Source: Hippopus hippopus
Lineage: Eukaryota > Mollusca > Bivalvia > Cardiida > Cardiidae
Assembly: GCA_946811185.2 (NCBI GenBank)
Contig: OX328113.1
Coordinates: forward strand, 434,001 to 498,000
Length of the DNA stretch: 64,000 bases
Direction of reading: 5' to 3'
Shown here: positions 8,940 to 17,648 of the stretch, in pieces
Layout of the letters: each line of letters begins with the position of its first letter
Numbering within the stretch: position 1 is the first letter of the stretch
Notes under the pieces: generated by a model
Databases searched by the model: none
What the model was told of the DNA's origin: nothing
Seen by the model: the letters and a program-made list of their open reading frames with translations, nothing else
Position numbers and translations under genes: made by a program

Positions 8940-10205
8940 ATGTCAACATATGGAGATAAACTCAACCCCTACAGAAAACTAAGAGAACCACGAGGTGTGA
9001 AAGGAATTCGTCAGAGTGTTGTAATAACTAACAATCCCAGCACTATAGACCAGAACCAACAGCTGCTGGTCAGATTTCCCAATCTCAGTAATAACGATGT
9101 TATCGTACCAAGGTCTGCACGTCTTGCCTTTGAAATTGAACTGAAGAGCACAGACGTTAATGCAACTGTGTATCAAAACCTTGGTAGAGCCATCATCAAG
9201 AAAACAACGATAAGAATATCAGGTAATGAAGTGATGTCAATCGATGATAGTGATATTTACCATTGCTATGTTGATTTATGGAAGTCTCCCTCTGAACGTG
9301 CTAATATGGCATATCAAGGTATTGGTAAAGATAACATGTTGAAACACAGAGTTGGTTCTGGTAATGCCTCTTCAGACAAAGAAGACGAAGCCATAGCAAA
9401 TGCATACAAAAAAAGATTTTGCATCCCACTTGATTTTGAACTCCTAGAAACGCATATTCCATTCTATCAAGCAGGTCTTGGTGATAGACTTGAATATGAA
9501 CTAACTTTCAATGATTATGATAAAGTGATTAAATCAACAGACGCATCATCAACTTATAATATTAAGAATATATGTTTGGAATTTGATATGGTGTCTGATA
9601 CAGAACTTGTCAGACAAATAAGACAACAGTATGATGGAAAAATGACTTTCTTCTACGACCGTATTCTACGACACAGAAAAATAGCAAAGAATAAATCTGA
9701 TACACTGTGGAACATCAACTTGAATGTTCCTGCAAGAAGTATGAAAGGCATCCTCATGATATTTGAAGACCCAGAAAGAACAAGTACTGAAACATTTTAT
9801 AATCCAAAGATAGAAAAGGTAGAAATGACAATAGAAGGTGTTCCAAATCAGCTCTACAGTCAAGGAATGAGAGCATATCAACAATGGGATGAGATTAACA
9901 AATTCTTTGCTTTGACTTCAAAGAGAAACAAGGAAACAGATAAGATTGCAAAAGAATTGTACTTCACTAATACAACATTAGAAAAGTATCTAACTAACAA
10001 CTACGCATTGTGGCTTGATTTACGAACGGTAGATGATAATACACTCCATGGTTCTGGAAGAAGGGTAGAGAATGCATCAGAAGGCATCACGATTCAAATA
10101 ACCAAGGAAAAAGGGGCAGATGAACTCATTAATGTATATTTATATGTCATACAAGATGCACAGATTAATTTTGAAGATGGTAGATTTAAGGAAGTATTAT
10201 ATTAA
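8940..10205 (+). CDS. MCP: Major capsid protein, double jelly roll
   Basis: At 421 residues this has the size and pattern of Polinton major capsid proteins, whose two jelly-roll folds form hexagonal capsomers. Recognisable blocks are VRFPNLSNNDVIVPRSARLA (about 44-63), IIKKTTIRISGNEV followed by DDSDIYHCYVDLWKS, a central YDRILRHRKIAKN with MKGILMIFEDPER, and the C-terminal WLDLRTVDDNTLHGSGRR and RVENASEGITIQI. It is followed after 18 bp by the packaging ATPase, the usual pairing for capsid morphogenesis. The frame is uninterrupted. The name rests on established knowledge that Polintons carry such capsid genes and on motif resemblance; a structure prediction would confirm the fold. Confidence 0.9.
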   Translation: MSTYGDKLNPYRKLREPRGVKGIRQSVVITNNPSTIDQNQQLLVRFPNLSNNDVIVPRSARLAFEIELKSTDVNATVYQNLGRAIIKKTTIRISGNEVMSIDDSDIYHCYVDLWKSPSERANMAYQGIGKDNMLKHRVGSGNASSDKEDEAIANAYKKRFCIPLDFELLETHIPFYQAGLGDRLEYELTFNDYDKVIKSTDASSTYNIKNICLEFDMVSDTELVRQIRQQYDGKMTFFYDRILRHRKIAKNKSDTLWNINLNVPARSMKGILMIFEDPERTSTETFYNPKIEKVEMTIEGVPNQLYSQGMRAYQQWDEINKFFALTSKRNKETDKIAKELYFTNTTLEKYLTNNYALWLDLRTVDDNTLHGSGRRVENASEGITIQITKEKGADELINVYLYVIQDAQINFEDGRFKEVLY

Positions 10206-10223
10206 TTTTATACCATATAAAAA

Positions 10224-10853
10224 ATGGAACCACTTAAATATCCTCATTGTGCAATCATCTGTGGTCAAACTGGTTGTGGTAAAACAGAATTTGTTTTAGA
10301 CTTGCTTGAAGGTGAATATAGAGGTGTGTTTGAACATATTGTTATTCTTTGTCCAACCATACAATGGAACAGAGCATATAAAAATCGCGAGTGGATTGGT
10401 GATGTTAGAAAACCAAAGAACAAAAATGTTATAATCGTAAATCCACTAATCAATGGTGAAGAAAAATTACAAGAACTTTTAAGAATGTTTTTCAATAAAT
10501 ATGCTGGCTCACCCACTTTATACATCATAGATGATTGCAGTGCTACAAAAGAATTAACAAAGAAAAAAGACATGCTGTCAGAGTTGGCATTCTCTGGCAG
10601 ACATGCGGAACAATCAGTGTGGGTTATTTCACAGAGATATAATTCAGTGTTGAAGGATTTGAGAGAGCAGACCAAGTGGTTGTGTATGTTCTACACTAAA
10701 GACAGAGATAGTTTTGAAAATTGTCTACGAGAAAATGATGTCATTCCGACACTGGAAGAAAGACAGAGAATAAAAGATGAATTATCGAAGGTAAAGCATC
10801 GTAAGTTGATATTGAGAACAGACCAGCCTACTGGGTATTGGCTTGTTGATTAG
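10224..10853 (+). CDS. ATP: FtsK/HerA-type genome-packaging ATPase
   Basis: A 209-residue P-loop ATPase of the type that packages DNA into capsids (A32-like group). Walker A is GQTGCGKTEF at about 14-23. Walker B is the hydrophobic strand LYIIDDC at about 98-104. The sensor-like stretch SGRHAEQSVWVISQRYNSV follows at about 124-142. Length is typical for Polinton ATPases. The start lies directly behind ACCATATAAAAA, and the capsid gene stop is 18 bp upstream, so the two are probably expressed together. All catalytic positions visible to me are intact. Confidence 0.95.
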   Translation: MEPLKYPHCAIICGQTGCGKTEFVLDLLEGEYRGVFEHIVILCPTIQWNRAYKNREWIGDVRKPKNKNVIIVNPLINGEEKLQELLRMFFNKYAGSPTLYIIDDCSATKELTKKKDMLSELAFSGRHAEQSVWVISQRYNSVLKDLREQTKWLCMFYTKDRDSFENCLRENDVIPTLEERQRIKDELSKVKHRKLILRTDQPTGYWLVD

Positions 10854-11153
10854 TAATTTTTTTAGCATTGTTAATAGCATGGCTTAGCATTGTTAATAGA
10901 AATGCTTTGAGCAAATTAGCAATGCTGTTAGTAAAATCTGTGATAAATATCAAGAAAATTAGCAATGCTATTAGCAAAATTAGCAATGCTATCAGCAATG
11001 TTATTAGCAATGCTTATAAAACTTTAATAATGCTTATAGAAAAACATGTTAATTGAACTATTATCAATTATATCCGCATGTGTAAACATATCAGTTGGAT
11101 GTTTGATATTCTTTTATTACTTTAGATTTAAAAAAATATTCCATATTATAAAA
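10854..11153. repeat. AGCAATGCT repeat cluster between genes
   Basis: Between the ATPase stop and the next credible start, an A/T-rich stretch carries many copies of AGCAATGCT-like words: first as AGCATTGTTAATAG (near 10864 and 10889), then in the opposite sense as TTAGCAATGCTATTAGC (10915-11012). One open frame across it (10868-11056) reads as repeating ISNAIS units, and another frame (from 11046) extends the downstream gene upstream with a hydrophobic leader. The region could be a small repeat protein, an RNA-level hairpin or a control element; I cannot decide. Confidence 0.5.
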
Positions 11154-11621
11154 ATGAACGCTGAAGAATTATTGAACACTGAAGAATTAAATGATGTAAA
11201 ACAAGACACTAAACGAGAAAGATTATCTGCCATTGTTGCTGGAGGTAGTAGTAAACAATATTTAGGTCGTGAATTACAACTCTCAGATATAGATGATATG
11301 TCTGCTGAGCAAATCAATAAACTCTATTGCAGGTATGAAGCACGATTGGGTGCAAGTATGACAAAGACATTGGGGAATTCTTTCATCAGCTTGTATGTGA
11401 TGGGTGTATCCAAGTACTTTAATGTAATTAACCCACCAAAGTTAATAGAAGATTTAGAGGAAGACCCTTTTATCAATCATGCTTTAACTAATGTTTGTTG
11501 TGAGATGTATTATAAATATGGGATGTATTTAGCTCCTTTTACTGCTATGCTGACAACAGCAAGACATATTGATTTTAATAAAAAAGAAAATTTAGATAAT
11601 ACTATAAAAGAAGATGAGTGA
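11154..11621 (+). CDS. Conserved small Polinton protein, 155 aa
   Basis: The start at 11154 (MNAEELLNTEEL) is preferred over an upstream ATG at 11046 because it directly follows CATATTATAAAA, the start-proximal motif of this element. The upstream extension would add a hydrophobic segment (LIELLSIISACVNISVGCL), so a longer membrane form is not excluded. The core contains YCRYEARLGASMTKTLG, then a segment ending in DPFINHALTNVCCEMYYKYG and a hydrophobic stretch before TTARHIDF. I associate this pattern with invertebrate Polintons; its role is unknown. It overlaps the next gene by 8 bp, implying a transcription unit of small structural genes. Confidence 0.75.
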   Translation: MNAEELLNTEELNDVKQDTKRERLSAIVAGGSSKQYLGRELQLSDIDDMSAEQINKLYCRYEARLGASMTKTLGNSFISLYVMGVSKYFNVINPPKLIEDLEEDPFINHALTNVCCEMYYKYGMYLAPFTAMLTTARHIDFNKKENLDNTIKEDE

Positions 11622-11934
11622 AACTGAACACAATCAATCTGAAATACCTATTGAAGTTAAACCAAAGAACCCTAAACGTGTTGAAGCAGGAAAAAAAGGT
11701 GCAGAAGCAAGAAGGTTGAAAAGAATGAAGCAACCTGTCATAGAAATAACAAAACCTGAAAGTACAATACCAGAAAAACCAATCAAGATAAATGTTTACA
11801 AAACGTATTTACCAGCTTGCGTAGTCATACTAGGTATTGTAGTACTATATATGTATAGTAACAAACAGGTCAATGAACCAGTCAATGAACCTATAGAAAC
11901 TGATACAAAACAGTATGACCCTTTTGAATTTTAA
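11614..11934 (+). CDS. Small basic single-pass membrane protein, 106 aa
   Basis: The N-terminal half is strongly basic (PKNPKRVEAGKKGAEARRLK at about 18-37). A transmembrane segment follows at about 65-81 (LPACVVILGIVVLYMY), with a short acidic tail ending DPFEF. The basic face could touch DNA while the anchor sits in a virion membrane (inference). The start codon overlaps the end of the previous gene by 8 bp. Similar NPKRVEAGK stretches occur, as far as I recall, in small proteins of other metazoan Polintons. Confidence 0.8.
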   Translation: MSETEHNQSEIPIEVKPKNPKRVEAGKKGAEARRLKRMKQPVIEITKPESTIPEKPIKINVYKTYLPACVVILGIVVLYMYSNKQVNEPVNEPIETDTKQYDPFEF

Positions 11935-11964
11935 AAAAATATTTTTTTATGAATACATAATAAA

Positions 11965-12198
11965 ATGACAACAATAGACGGAAAACAAATCGCTAACATG
12001 TTATACCACGCTGGAGTGGAAACAATATTAACTGTTGGTTATTCAGAACTTGGTAAAAAGATATTTAGAAAACCAGCACCCAAAGTGGATTTTAATATGG
12101 GAGATATTGGAATGTTGTCCTTGGATATTTTGCTTGCAATGGCAACACGAGATATGTTGATTAAACAGGGTATTATTCCTGCAGATATTATGAAGTAA
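11965..12198 (+). CDS. Conserved small Polinton protein, 77 aa
   Basis: A short hydrophobic-leaning protein with a conserved-looking PAPKVDFNMGDIGMLSLDI core and the C-terminal tail MATRDMLIKQGIIPADIMK. I associate this tail with small proteins of invertebrate Polintons. Function unknown; the C-terminal half could be a membrane helix. It follows the previous gene by 30 A/T bases and starts behind CATAATAAA. Confidence 0.75.
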   Translation: MTTIDGKQIANMLYHAGVETILTVGYSELGKKIFRKPAPKVDFNMGDIGMLSLDILLAMATRDMLIKQGIIPADIMK

Positions 12199-12222
12199 TT
12201 ATTTTTTTTGCTTATATAAAAA

Positions 12223-12642
12223 ATGGCAAGTGCAGTAGCTATGATGGTAGGTGGCGCATTAGTAAATGCATTAGCATTCTCGGGAAGCAATTATTTGTTC
12301 TCCAAGATGGGGAGTCATAGTGATGAAGAAAGGGAAAGACATGATAAAGCAGTTGAACAGTTAGAAACAGCACAAGTTGCGTGGAATAAAAAAAGAACAG
12401 AGAGATTGGATTTCATAAATGAACAGATACAAAAAGAGCATCACGCAGAACAGACATTTGATGATGTTGACCAAGCAATGAAGCAGTATTATTATGTGAC
12501 TGGAAAACAGTTAGACCCTTTACCTCCTGAACCAAAGTTGAGTGATTTTTATACACCATCGCCAGACCAGCAGAATAGAGAGATTGTTTTTGTTGTAATG
12601 GGAATGACATTAACTGGATATGTGGCTTATAAGTTGTTGTAG
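12223..12642 (+). CDS. Conserved two-anchor Polinton protein, 139 aa
   Basis: The N-terminus is a small-residue hydrophobic segment (SAVAMMVGGALVNALAFSG, about 3-21). A charged helical middle follows (RHDKAVEQLETAQVAWNKK), then a proline-rich block (DPLPPEPKLSDFYTPSP at about 98-114) and a C-terminal hydrophobic segment (VFVVMGMTLTGYVAYKLL). The pattern is distinctive and, to my recollection, recurrent in animal Polintons, but no role is established. The layout suggests a membrane protein with the charged domain between two anchors. The start is preceded by CTTATATAAAAA. Confidence 0.8.
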   Translation: MASAVAMMVGGALVNALAFSGSNYLFSKMGSHSDEERERHDKAVEQLETAQVAWNKKRTERLDFINEQIQKEHHAEQTFDDVDQAMKQYYYVTGKQLDPLPPEPKLSDFYTPSPDQQNREIVFVVMGMTLTGYVAYKLL

Positions 12643-12659
12643 ACAAAAAAAAATAGCAT

Positions 12660-13028
12660 TCAGTTTTTAACGTAATCGTGATGCATATAGTTTGCTGTAT
12701 TCTTTGGAAATACCAAATCATACGCATGATACTTATTTTTTTTGTTTTTCTTGCAAGGTTTAAGACCAAGAGGACGAATGTAAAAAGGTGGTTCTTTACC
12801 CTCAATCTTTTTAGCGAGATGAGGAGGACACCATACGTCACCATTGTCTTTGAGAGTTAAAACTAAAGATTCACCATTGCTTGTGTCGACTGTTTTGTAC
12901 TCAGTGATAGTATAAATTTTCTTGATTTCTAAATCTGTCCATTTCTTTGTATCATATTGACTCTGCGCTTCAAGCAGTTCATCGAATTCAGCTTCTGTGA
13001 TTGTATCATACTTTGCTTGTTGTGACAT
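12660..13028 (-). CDS. Conserved Polinton protein, possibly OB-fold, 122 aa
   Basis: Unrecognised by name. After an acidic N-terminus (EAEFDELLEAQSQ) comes a strand-like run, KKIYTITEYKTVDTSNGESL with VLTLKDNGDVWCPP, in which alternating hydrophobics and a G-containing turn recall OB-fold or small beta-barrel nucleic-acid-binding proteins. A basic patch follows (KPCKKNKKNKYHAYDL). A single-stranded DNA-binding helper for the polymerase would fit this element and its position next to the integrase, but this is inference. It diverges from the integrase gene across 44 bp. Confidence 0.75.
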   Translation of the reverse strand: MSQQAKYDTITEAEFDELLEAQSQYDTKKWTDLEIKKIYTITEYKTVDTSNGESLVLTLKDNGDVWCPPHLAKKIEGKEPPFYIRPLGLKPCKKNKKNKYHAYDLVFPKNTANYMHHDYVKN

Positions 13029-13072
13029 TGTTGTTTTTTTTTTATGATATAAAATATTCTTAAATATAAATA
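13029..13072. promoter_or_regulatory. 44-bp bidirectional A/T spacer
   Basis: A/T-dominated DNA between the divergent starts of the 122-residue protein and the integrase, with ATGATATAAAATATTC and TTAAATATAAATA stretches. Both starts lie within about 20 bp of TATA-like words. Confidence 0.55.
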
Positions 13073-13972
13073 ATGGAGAAGATATACTACAGTCCTAAAG
13101 GTTTCTGGAGAGGACACTCGGCTGTTAATAAGTTGGCAAAGGAAGCTAAAGTTAGTAAGAAACAGGCATTAGACTTTTTGAAGAAACAAGCAGTGTGGCA
13201 AATTTACTTGCCTGCGCCGAAAAAGATAATCAGACCACGGTTTGATGTGTCTGCACAGAATGAAGTACATCAAGCAGATTTGCTGTTTCTACCACATGAC
13301 AGAGTTGGAAACAAAACATACAAATATGCTCTGACTTTAGTTGATGTTGGGTCAAGATATAAAGAAGCAGAACCATTGACATCTAAAGATAGTAAAGAAG
13401 TAGCTAAAGCATTTGAGAAGATTTACAGGAGACATTTGAAATATCCAAAGCTATTACAAGTAGACCCGGGGAGAGAATTCATGGGTGCAGTCACACAGCT
13501 GTTGGAGAAACATAAAGTGCGAATAAGGAGAGGTAGAAGGGATATACATAGAGACCAAGGTGTGGTTGAAAGGTTCAACAGAACTTTAGCTGAGAGGCTG
13601 TTTGGTTATCAGTATGCTAAAGAGATTGATACACAAAAAAGAAACAGAGAATGGGTAAAGAGGTTGCCAGATGTTGTTAAAACGTTAAATAAGGAGACGA
13701 AAAAACCTCCCCCTGTTAAAACAAGAAAGGTTGATACACCAATTTGTCCTACAGCTAGTGTGAGGTATTTGTATCAACCAGGTGAACAAGAAGGTGGTAG
13801 TAGAAGACGAGCGACAGACCCGATATGGAGTGTTGATATACACACGATTGATTACCATATAATTACACAAGGCATAAGAGTATATTATTTGAAACCACCT
13901 GCACCACAGAGAGGGTTTGTCAAAGAGGAATTGCTTATTGTTCCTCCTGATACCCATACGCGTATGTCGTAA
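13073..13972 (+). CDS. INT: Retroviral-type DDE integrase
   Basis: A 299-residue integrase that joins the element ends to target DNA. The catalytic core has Asp69 in EVHQADLLFLP, Asp131 in LLQVDPGREF and Glu166 in QGVVERFNR, a D,D-35-E type spacing. A helical N-terminal region (AKVSKKQALDFLKKQ) precedes the core, and the C-terminal part (WSVDIHTIDYHI, RVYYLKPPAPQ) looks like the small beta-barrel found at the end of such integrases. The reading frame is intact. Its last 38 bp overlap the end of the convergent polymerase gene. Length and layout match Polinton integrases and not a retrotransposon polyprotein. Confidence 0.95.
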   Translation: MEKIYYSPKGFWRGHSAVNKLAKEAKVSKKQALDFLKKQAVWQIYLPAPKKIIRPRFDVSAQNEVHQADLLFLPHDRVGNKTYKYALTLVDVGSRYKEAEPLTSKDSKEVAKAFEKIYRRHLKYPKLLQVDPGREFMGAVTQLLEKHKVRIRRGRRDIHRDQGVVERFNRTLAERLFGYQYAKEIDTQKRNREWVKRLPDVVKTLNKETKKPPPVKTRKVDTPICPTASVRYLYQPGEQEGGSRRRATDPIWSVDIHTIDYHIITQGIRVYYLKPPAPQRGFVKEELLIVPPDTHTRMS

Positions 13973-16900
13973 TTCCATCTGGCGTTATGTATCTTTTTGT
14001 GTCGAGTGGGGAGAGTGTTGTTTTGTTTATTTTTAATCCATAGATGTTGTGTTGCATGGAACGTAGCATGTTCATTGAGTGTGTGTACTTTTGTTTGTTG
14101 AATAGTGCATCTTTGTAATTTTCAAAGTTTATTTGCTTCTTGATTACATATTTTTTTACGCCTTTTGCTTTCTTGATTATCTGTTCATCTGCTCTCATTA
14201 TAGAATATAGTTTAGGACGCAAACCGATATATTCAGCTATTGCAACACCAGAACATTCATCTTTGAATTTACCGATTATTTTCTTGTTTGTTTCATTGTG
14301 TAGTGAATGTTCTTTTGGATAATCAGAGAAGTCATATTCGTCTTTCATCTCAGACATATCTTTATAAGCATCTTTGGTTTTAATGTCTACCAGTAGGCTG
14401 TCGGTATCAGTGTAAAGCAGGGTGCAGTTCTCACCGTACTTCTTTTTCAGAGTATTGTAATACCAGTCATACATATGGTGCTTTGACAGTTCTAAAACAG
14501 AGAACCCTACATAGATTGGTTTGTTCAATGTGAGTTTTGTTTTATGAACGTGTATTGCTGATAGTTCATCAGAGAACTTAACACGCCTGTTGAAATTTGG
14601 TTTTGCTATTATTTTACGAAGCTTTTCATTTTCACTGCCATCTGTTCTGACTAATTTAATATCCACTCTTTTACGTATATTTTCCATTGTTTTACCAAAT
14701 ACTGAGTTGTTCATAAGCTTAAAGAAATCTTTTTCAAATGAAGACTTTGCTTTTTTACGTAATTCTGTATTGAGACGAATGTAGGGTTCCATCCAAGGTT
14801 TTTCATCGAATTCTAATATTCTGTGGATTTTCTTTATCTTCATTCCCAGTTTCAGGTATAGCTGTAGATTTTTGTAATGAACTACATATTTCTTCTTATC
14901 CATTAGATTAGGAACAAGTTTTTCTACGTTCAACATGCTGTTGTTATCAAGCAGTTCATTCTGATAATCAGATAACCATTCTTTTTTAACTGTAAGTTTT
15001 TCAGGTGCAAGTGGGTAGTCATTGTGTAGTTTATGTAAATGTTTTGGATATTCTAAATCTACTTCATATATTCTTCCTTTGCCTTTTTGTAATGGAGGAA
15101 GTTTGCCATCTTTATTGGTTAGCCATTTAAATCCACCATATGGAAGTGGTTGACTCATTGAATGACCATACAGGTTGTTTGCATCTAAATACATGATGTA
15201 GCTGTCATCTTTGTTGGGGTCATAATCCGCAATGAGTGGATTGTTCGCTTTGGCATGTCTTTTCGACACCATACTGATTCCACCTCTCATTCCTTTCTCA
15301 ATGAATAGATGCATGTCCAAATCTGTTAGAAGTTCTAAGTCTATTTGAGTATATTTCAGAAGAGCATCCCATGACAGAGCAGGTGCGGTGTAGTAGTGTA
15401 AAGGGTCAAGTTTATAGTTATTCATACATGTTTCTCTGAATTTTTGAAAGACATCTGCAAGTAAGAGAACATCTGTTTTGAGGTATAGGTCGTGATAATC
15501 ACCTAATGTTTTACATTTGAAGGTTTTCCACACAGTTTGAGCATGTTCATAGTCTTTTTGTTTAATGCTTTCATCTGTTAAACTGCTATAAAATTTTTCT
15601 ATAGGAGGTAATTGTGTTTCATCAAATCTTTCTTGGCTTTCTATATATTCATATGGATAGACACCTTTGCGTAGGATGGTATCGGTTTTGTTACCAAACA
15701 CTTCCCTCGTTAGTTTGAAATCAGACTTGTCTGTTGCATCAACTAATTTCTCTAATGATGAAGCCATAAACTGGAAACTGTCTAAGAATTTCAGTTGTCC
15801 AATGCTGAATGAGATGTATTTCTCTGCATTATTTGCAATACATGTAATGTTTCCACTTGCTTTATGTATCTTCTGCATGATAAGATGACTGTCGTATCCT
15901 TTTAGATTGTGAAAGACAACTGGAATCTTAGTTTTATTCGGTTTTATTGCAAGTTTGAGATTACAGGATTTATGTGTTGCTCCTCTGTATTCACCAGTGA
16001 AATGACAGTGGTCTCTTACTTTGTCTTTGGTTATTTCTTTTTCACATATCCAACAGTGGGTAGCCTTGTCATAATCTTGTATGTTTTGTTCTGTCATTAT
16101 TAGTGGTTTAGGATGTTTAAAGATGTTGTTGATATTATTCACTTCACATTCTAAGTAATTTATAAAGGTTTCAACTGCATCTTTACCTCTGTATATTACT
16201 GGTTCTTCTGCTTTACCATCATATCTAACGACTTGGTAGCCAAATCCACACGCTTCGTGTTCACTTGTTATTTCTGTATTGTCTCCTTTTTGTTCTGTTT
16301 TTGGTTTGATTATGCTTTCAAAATCAGCATAGATTACAAATGGGACAGGCATTTGATTTTGATGGTTTTTAAACTTGATATGGTCTTTTGATGGCATTTC
16401 TATTCGCATTGAAGATTTATTAATGCCTTCACAGTCTTCTTTGTGTTTGATTAGGAGTTCTTCACGTGAGAAGCCATAAAGACACCGGTCACAAAAGTGT
16501 GTTTTCTCTTTGTGTTTGTTTTGGTCGTACAGCAGTCTGTTCAGGTTCTTTATCCAACAGTAATGGTATTTTGTTTCTTTTTTAGACTGGTCTGCATCAG
16601 GATTATAGTCTTCATCTACAATTCCTTCTTCTTCATCTGTATCATCTGAATCATTATTAACTTCAATGTCTTCTGTTATAAGGAGTAGATTTATTCTTTG
16701 AAATTCTTTCGGTTGTTCAGATATGAAGTATGGCAACACCGTTAGTTTTTGTAATTTCTTTGATATTGTATATCCGTAAACGTTGATTGCAAGATTGTTT
16801 TGTCGTTCCACCTTTGATATTTGTGAGATGGGTGTAGGACAATCTATTCCTGTCATGTTCAAAGGTGGGCATTTGGTGTAACTGTATATATTATTCATGT

Positions 16901-17648
16901 GGGATTTGGGTGGATGTAGGGCTGATTGCAATGCCCATTCCAAGCATCTATCATCTTTGTTCTTCACGTTTATGATTGCTTTCTTCTTTGCAAGAGCTTC
17001 AGGTAATGGTATGTAAGAAGAACCCTTTAGTGGTTCGTACTTTGCAATATTCAGATAAAGCTTGATGCAATGGTCAATTTCCAAACCAGAAGCTGTATTA
17101 GTGAACTTCTCAATCCATGTTTGTAGATATGCTACTTGTTCATCATAAAATTCATTCACTTTAGCATCATCTAAGACAGCACTCTGGTCTCCGTGTTTTT
17201 GACCTATGACTTCTTTTCGTTCACCATTCAGTTCATCGTGATAGAATTTTATAGACAAACCGACAGAGAACTTGATGCCATTGTACTCTTTTATGTCGTT
17301 CCTGATTTGGTTTGTCATAATGGTCTTTTTATCACTGAACAAGATGCTGGGGTCTTTGTATTTTCGTGCATCCACCTCATACGTTTTGAAGTAGTTGCAC
17401 AATGGTTTATCAACCAGTTTTAATTCATTAGACTCAACTGTTGTATCATCCTCAATCACTTTCTCAGCCAGTTGAGCTCTCTTTCTCTTCTTCTTTTCTC
17501 TACGTCTTCTTCTAAGACTTTCCAAGGCTTTAGACGACTCAGGTTTTTTCTCTGGTTCATTCAAAGCATTCAAAGCTTTGTTCAAAGCAGTATCATCAAT
17601 TCTCCCTTCGCTATGCAATTTTAATAGTTTCTCTACACTGGTACTCAT
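13935..17648 (-). CDS. pPolB: Protein-primed family B DNA polymerase
   Basis: A 1237-residue polymerase with intact motifs. Exonuclease: Exo I YADFESI (Asp442, Glu444), Exo II HNLKGYDSHL (about 590-599), Exo III YLKTD (722-726). Polymerase: motif A LDANNLYG (Asp822), motif B KLMNNSVFGK (about 977-986), motif C YTDTDS (Asp1081, Asp1083). The N-terminal 65 residues are highly basic (RRRRREKKKRKRAQL). Two cysteine/histidine clusters are present: CDRC with a later H and C at 386-406, and CWIC plus RDHCHFTGEYRG to Cys562 (532-562). The latter resembles an endonuclease VII-like His-Me finger placed between Exo I and Exo II. Such polymerases start DNA synthesis from a protein bound at the terminal repeats. 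The gene diverges from the 91-residue gene at 17718. Confidence 0.96.
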   Translation of the reverse strand: MSTSVEKLLKLHSEGRIDDTALNKALNALNEPEKKPESSKALESLRRRRREKKKRKRAQLAEKVIEDDTTVESNELKLVDKPLCNYFKTYEVDARKYKDPSILFSDKKTIMTNQIRNDIKEYNGIKFSVGLSIKFYHDELNGERKEVIGQKHGDQSAVLDDAKVNEFYDEQVAYLQTWIEKFTNTASGLEIDHCIKLYLNIAKYEPLKGSSYIPLPEALAKKKAIINVKNKDDRCLEWALQSALHPPKSHMNNIYSYTKCPPLNMTGIDCPTPISQISKVERQNNLAINVYGYTISKKLQKLTVLPYFISEQPKEFQRINLLLITEDIEVNNDSDDTDEEEGIVDEDYNPDADQSKKETKYHYCWIKNLNRLLYDQNKHKEKTHFCDRCLYGFSREELLIKHKEDCEGINKSSMRIEMPSKDHIKFKNHQNQMPVPFVIYADFESIIKPKTEQKGDNTEITSEHEACGFGYQVVRYDGKAEEPVIYRGKDAVETFINYLECEVNNINNIFKHPKPLIMTEQNIQDYDKATHCWICEKEITKDKVRDHCHFTGEYRGATHKSCNLKLAIKPNKTKIPVVFHNLKGYDSHLIMQKIHKASGNITCIANNAEKYISFSIGQLKFLDSFQFMASSLEKLVDATDKSDFKLTREVFGNKTDTILRKGVYPYEYIESQERFDETQLPPIEKFYSSLTDESIKQKDYEHAQTVWKTFKCKTLGDYHDLYLKTDVLLLADVFQKFRETCMNNYKLDPLHYYTAPALSWDALLKYTQIDLELLTDLDMHLFIEKGMRGGISMVSKRHAKANNPLIADYDPNKDDSYIMYLDANNLYGHSMSQPLPYGGFKWLTNKDGKLPPLQKGKGRIYEVDLEYPKHLHKLHNDYPLAPEKLTVKKEWLSDYQNELLDNNSMLNVEKLVPNLMDKKKYVVHYKNLQLYLKLGMKIKKIHRILEFDEKPWMEPYIRLNTELRKKAKSSFEKDFFKLMNNSVFGKTMENIRKRVDIKLVRTDGSENEKLRKIIAKPNFNRRVKFSDELSAIHVHKTKLTLNKPIYVGFSVLELSKHHMYDWYYNTLKKKYGENCTLLYTDTDSLLVDIKTKDAYKDMSEMKDEYDFSDYPKEHSLHNETNKKIIGKFKDECSGVAIAEYIGLRPKLYSIMRADEQIIKKAKGVKKYVIKKQINFENYKDALFNKQKYTHSMNMLRSMQHNIYGLKINKTTLSPLDTKRYITPDGITTYAYGYQEEQ

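Noticed and set aside
13073..13972. LTR retrotransposon integrase
   Set aside because: No reverse transcriptase, RNase H or LTRs; it sits in a Polinton between typical Polinton genes.
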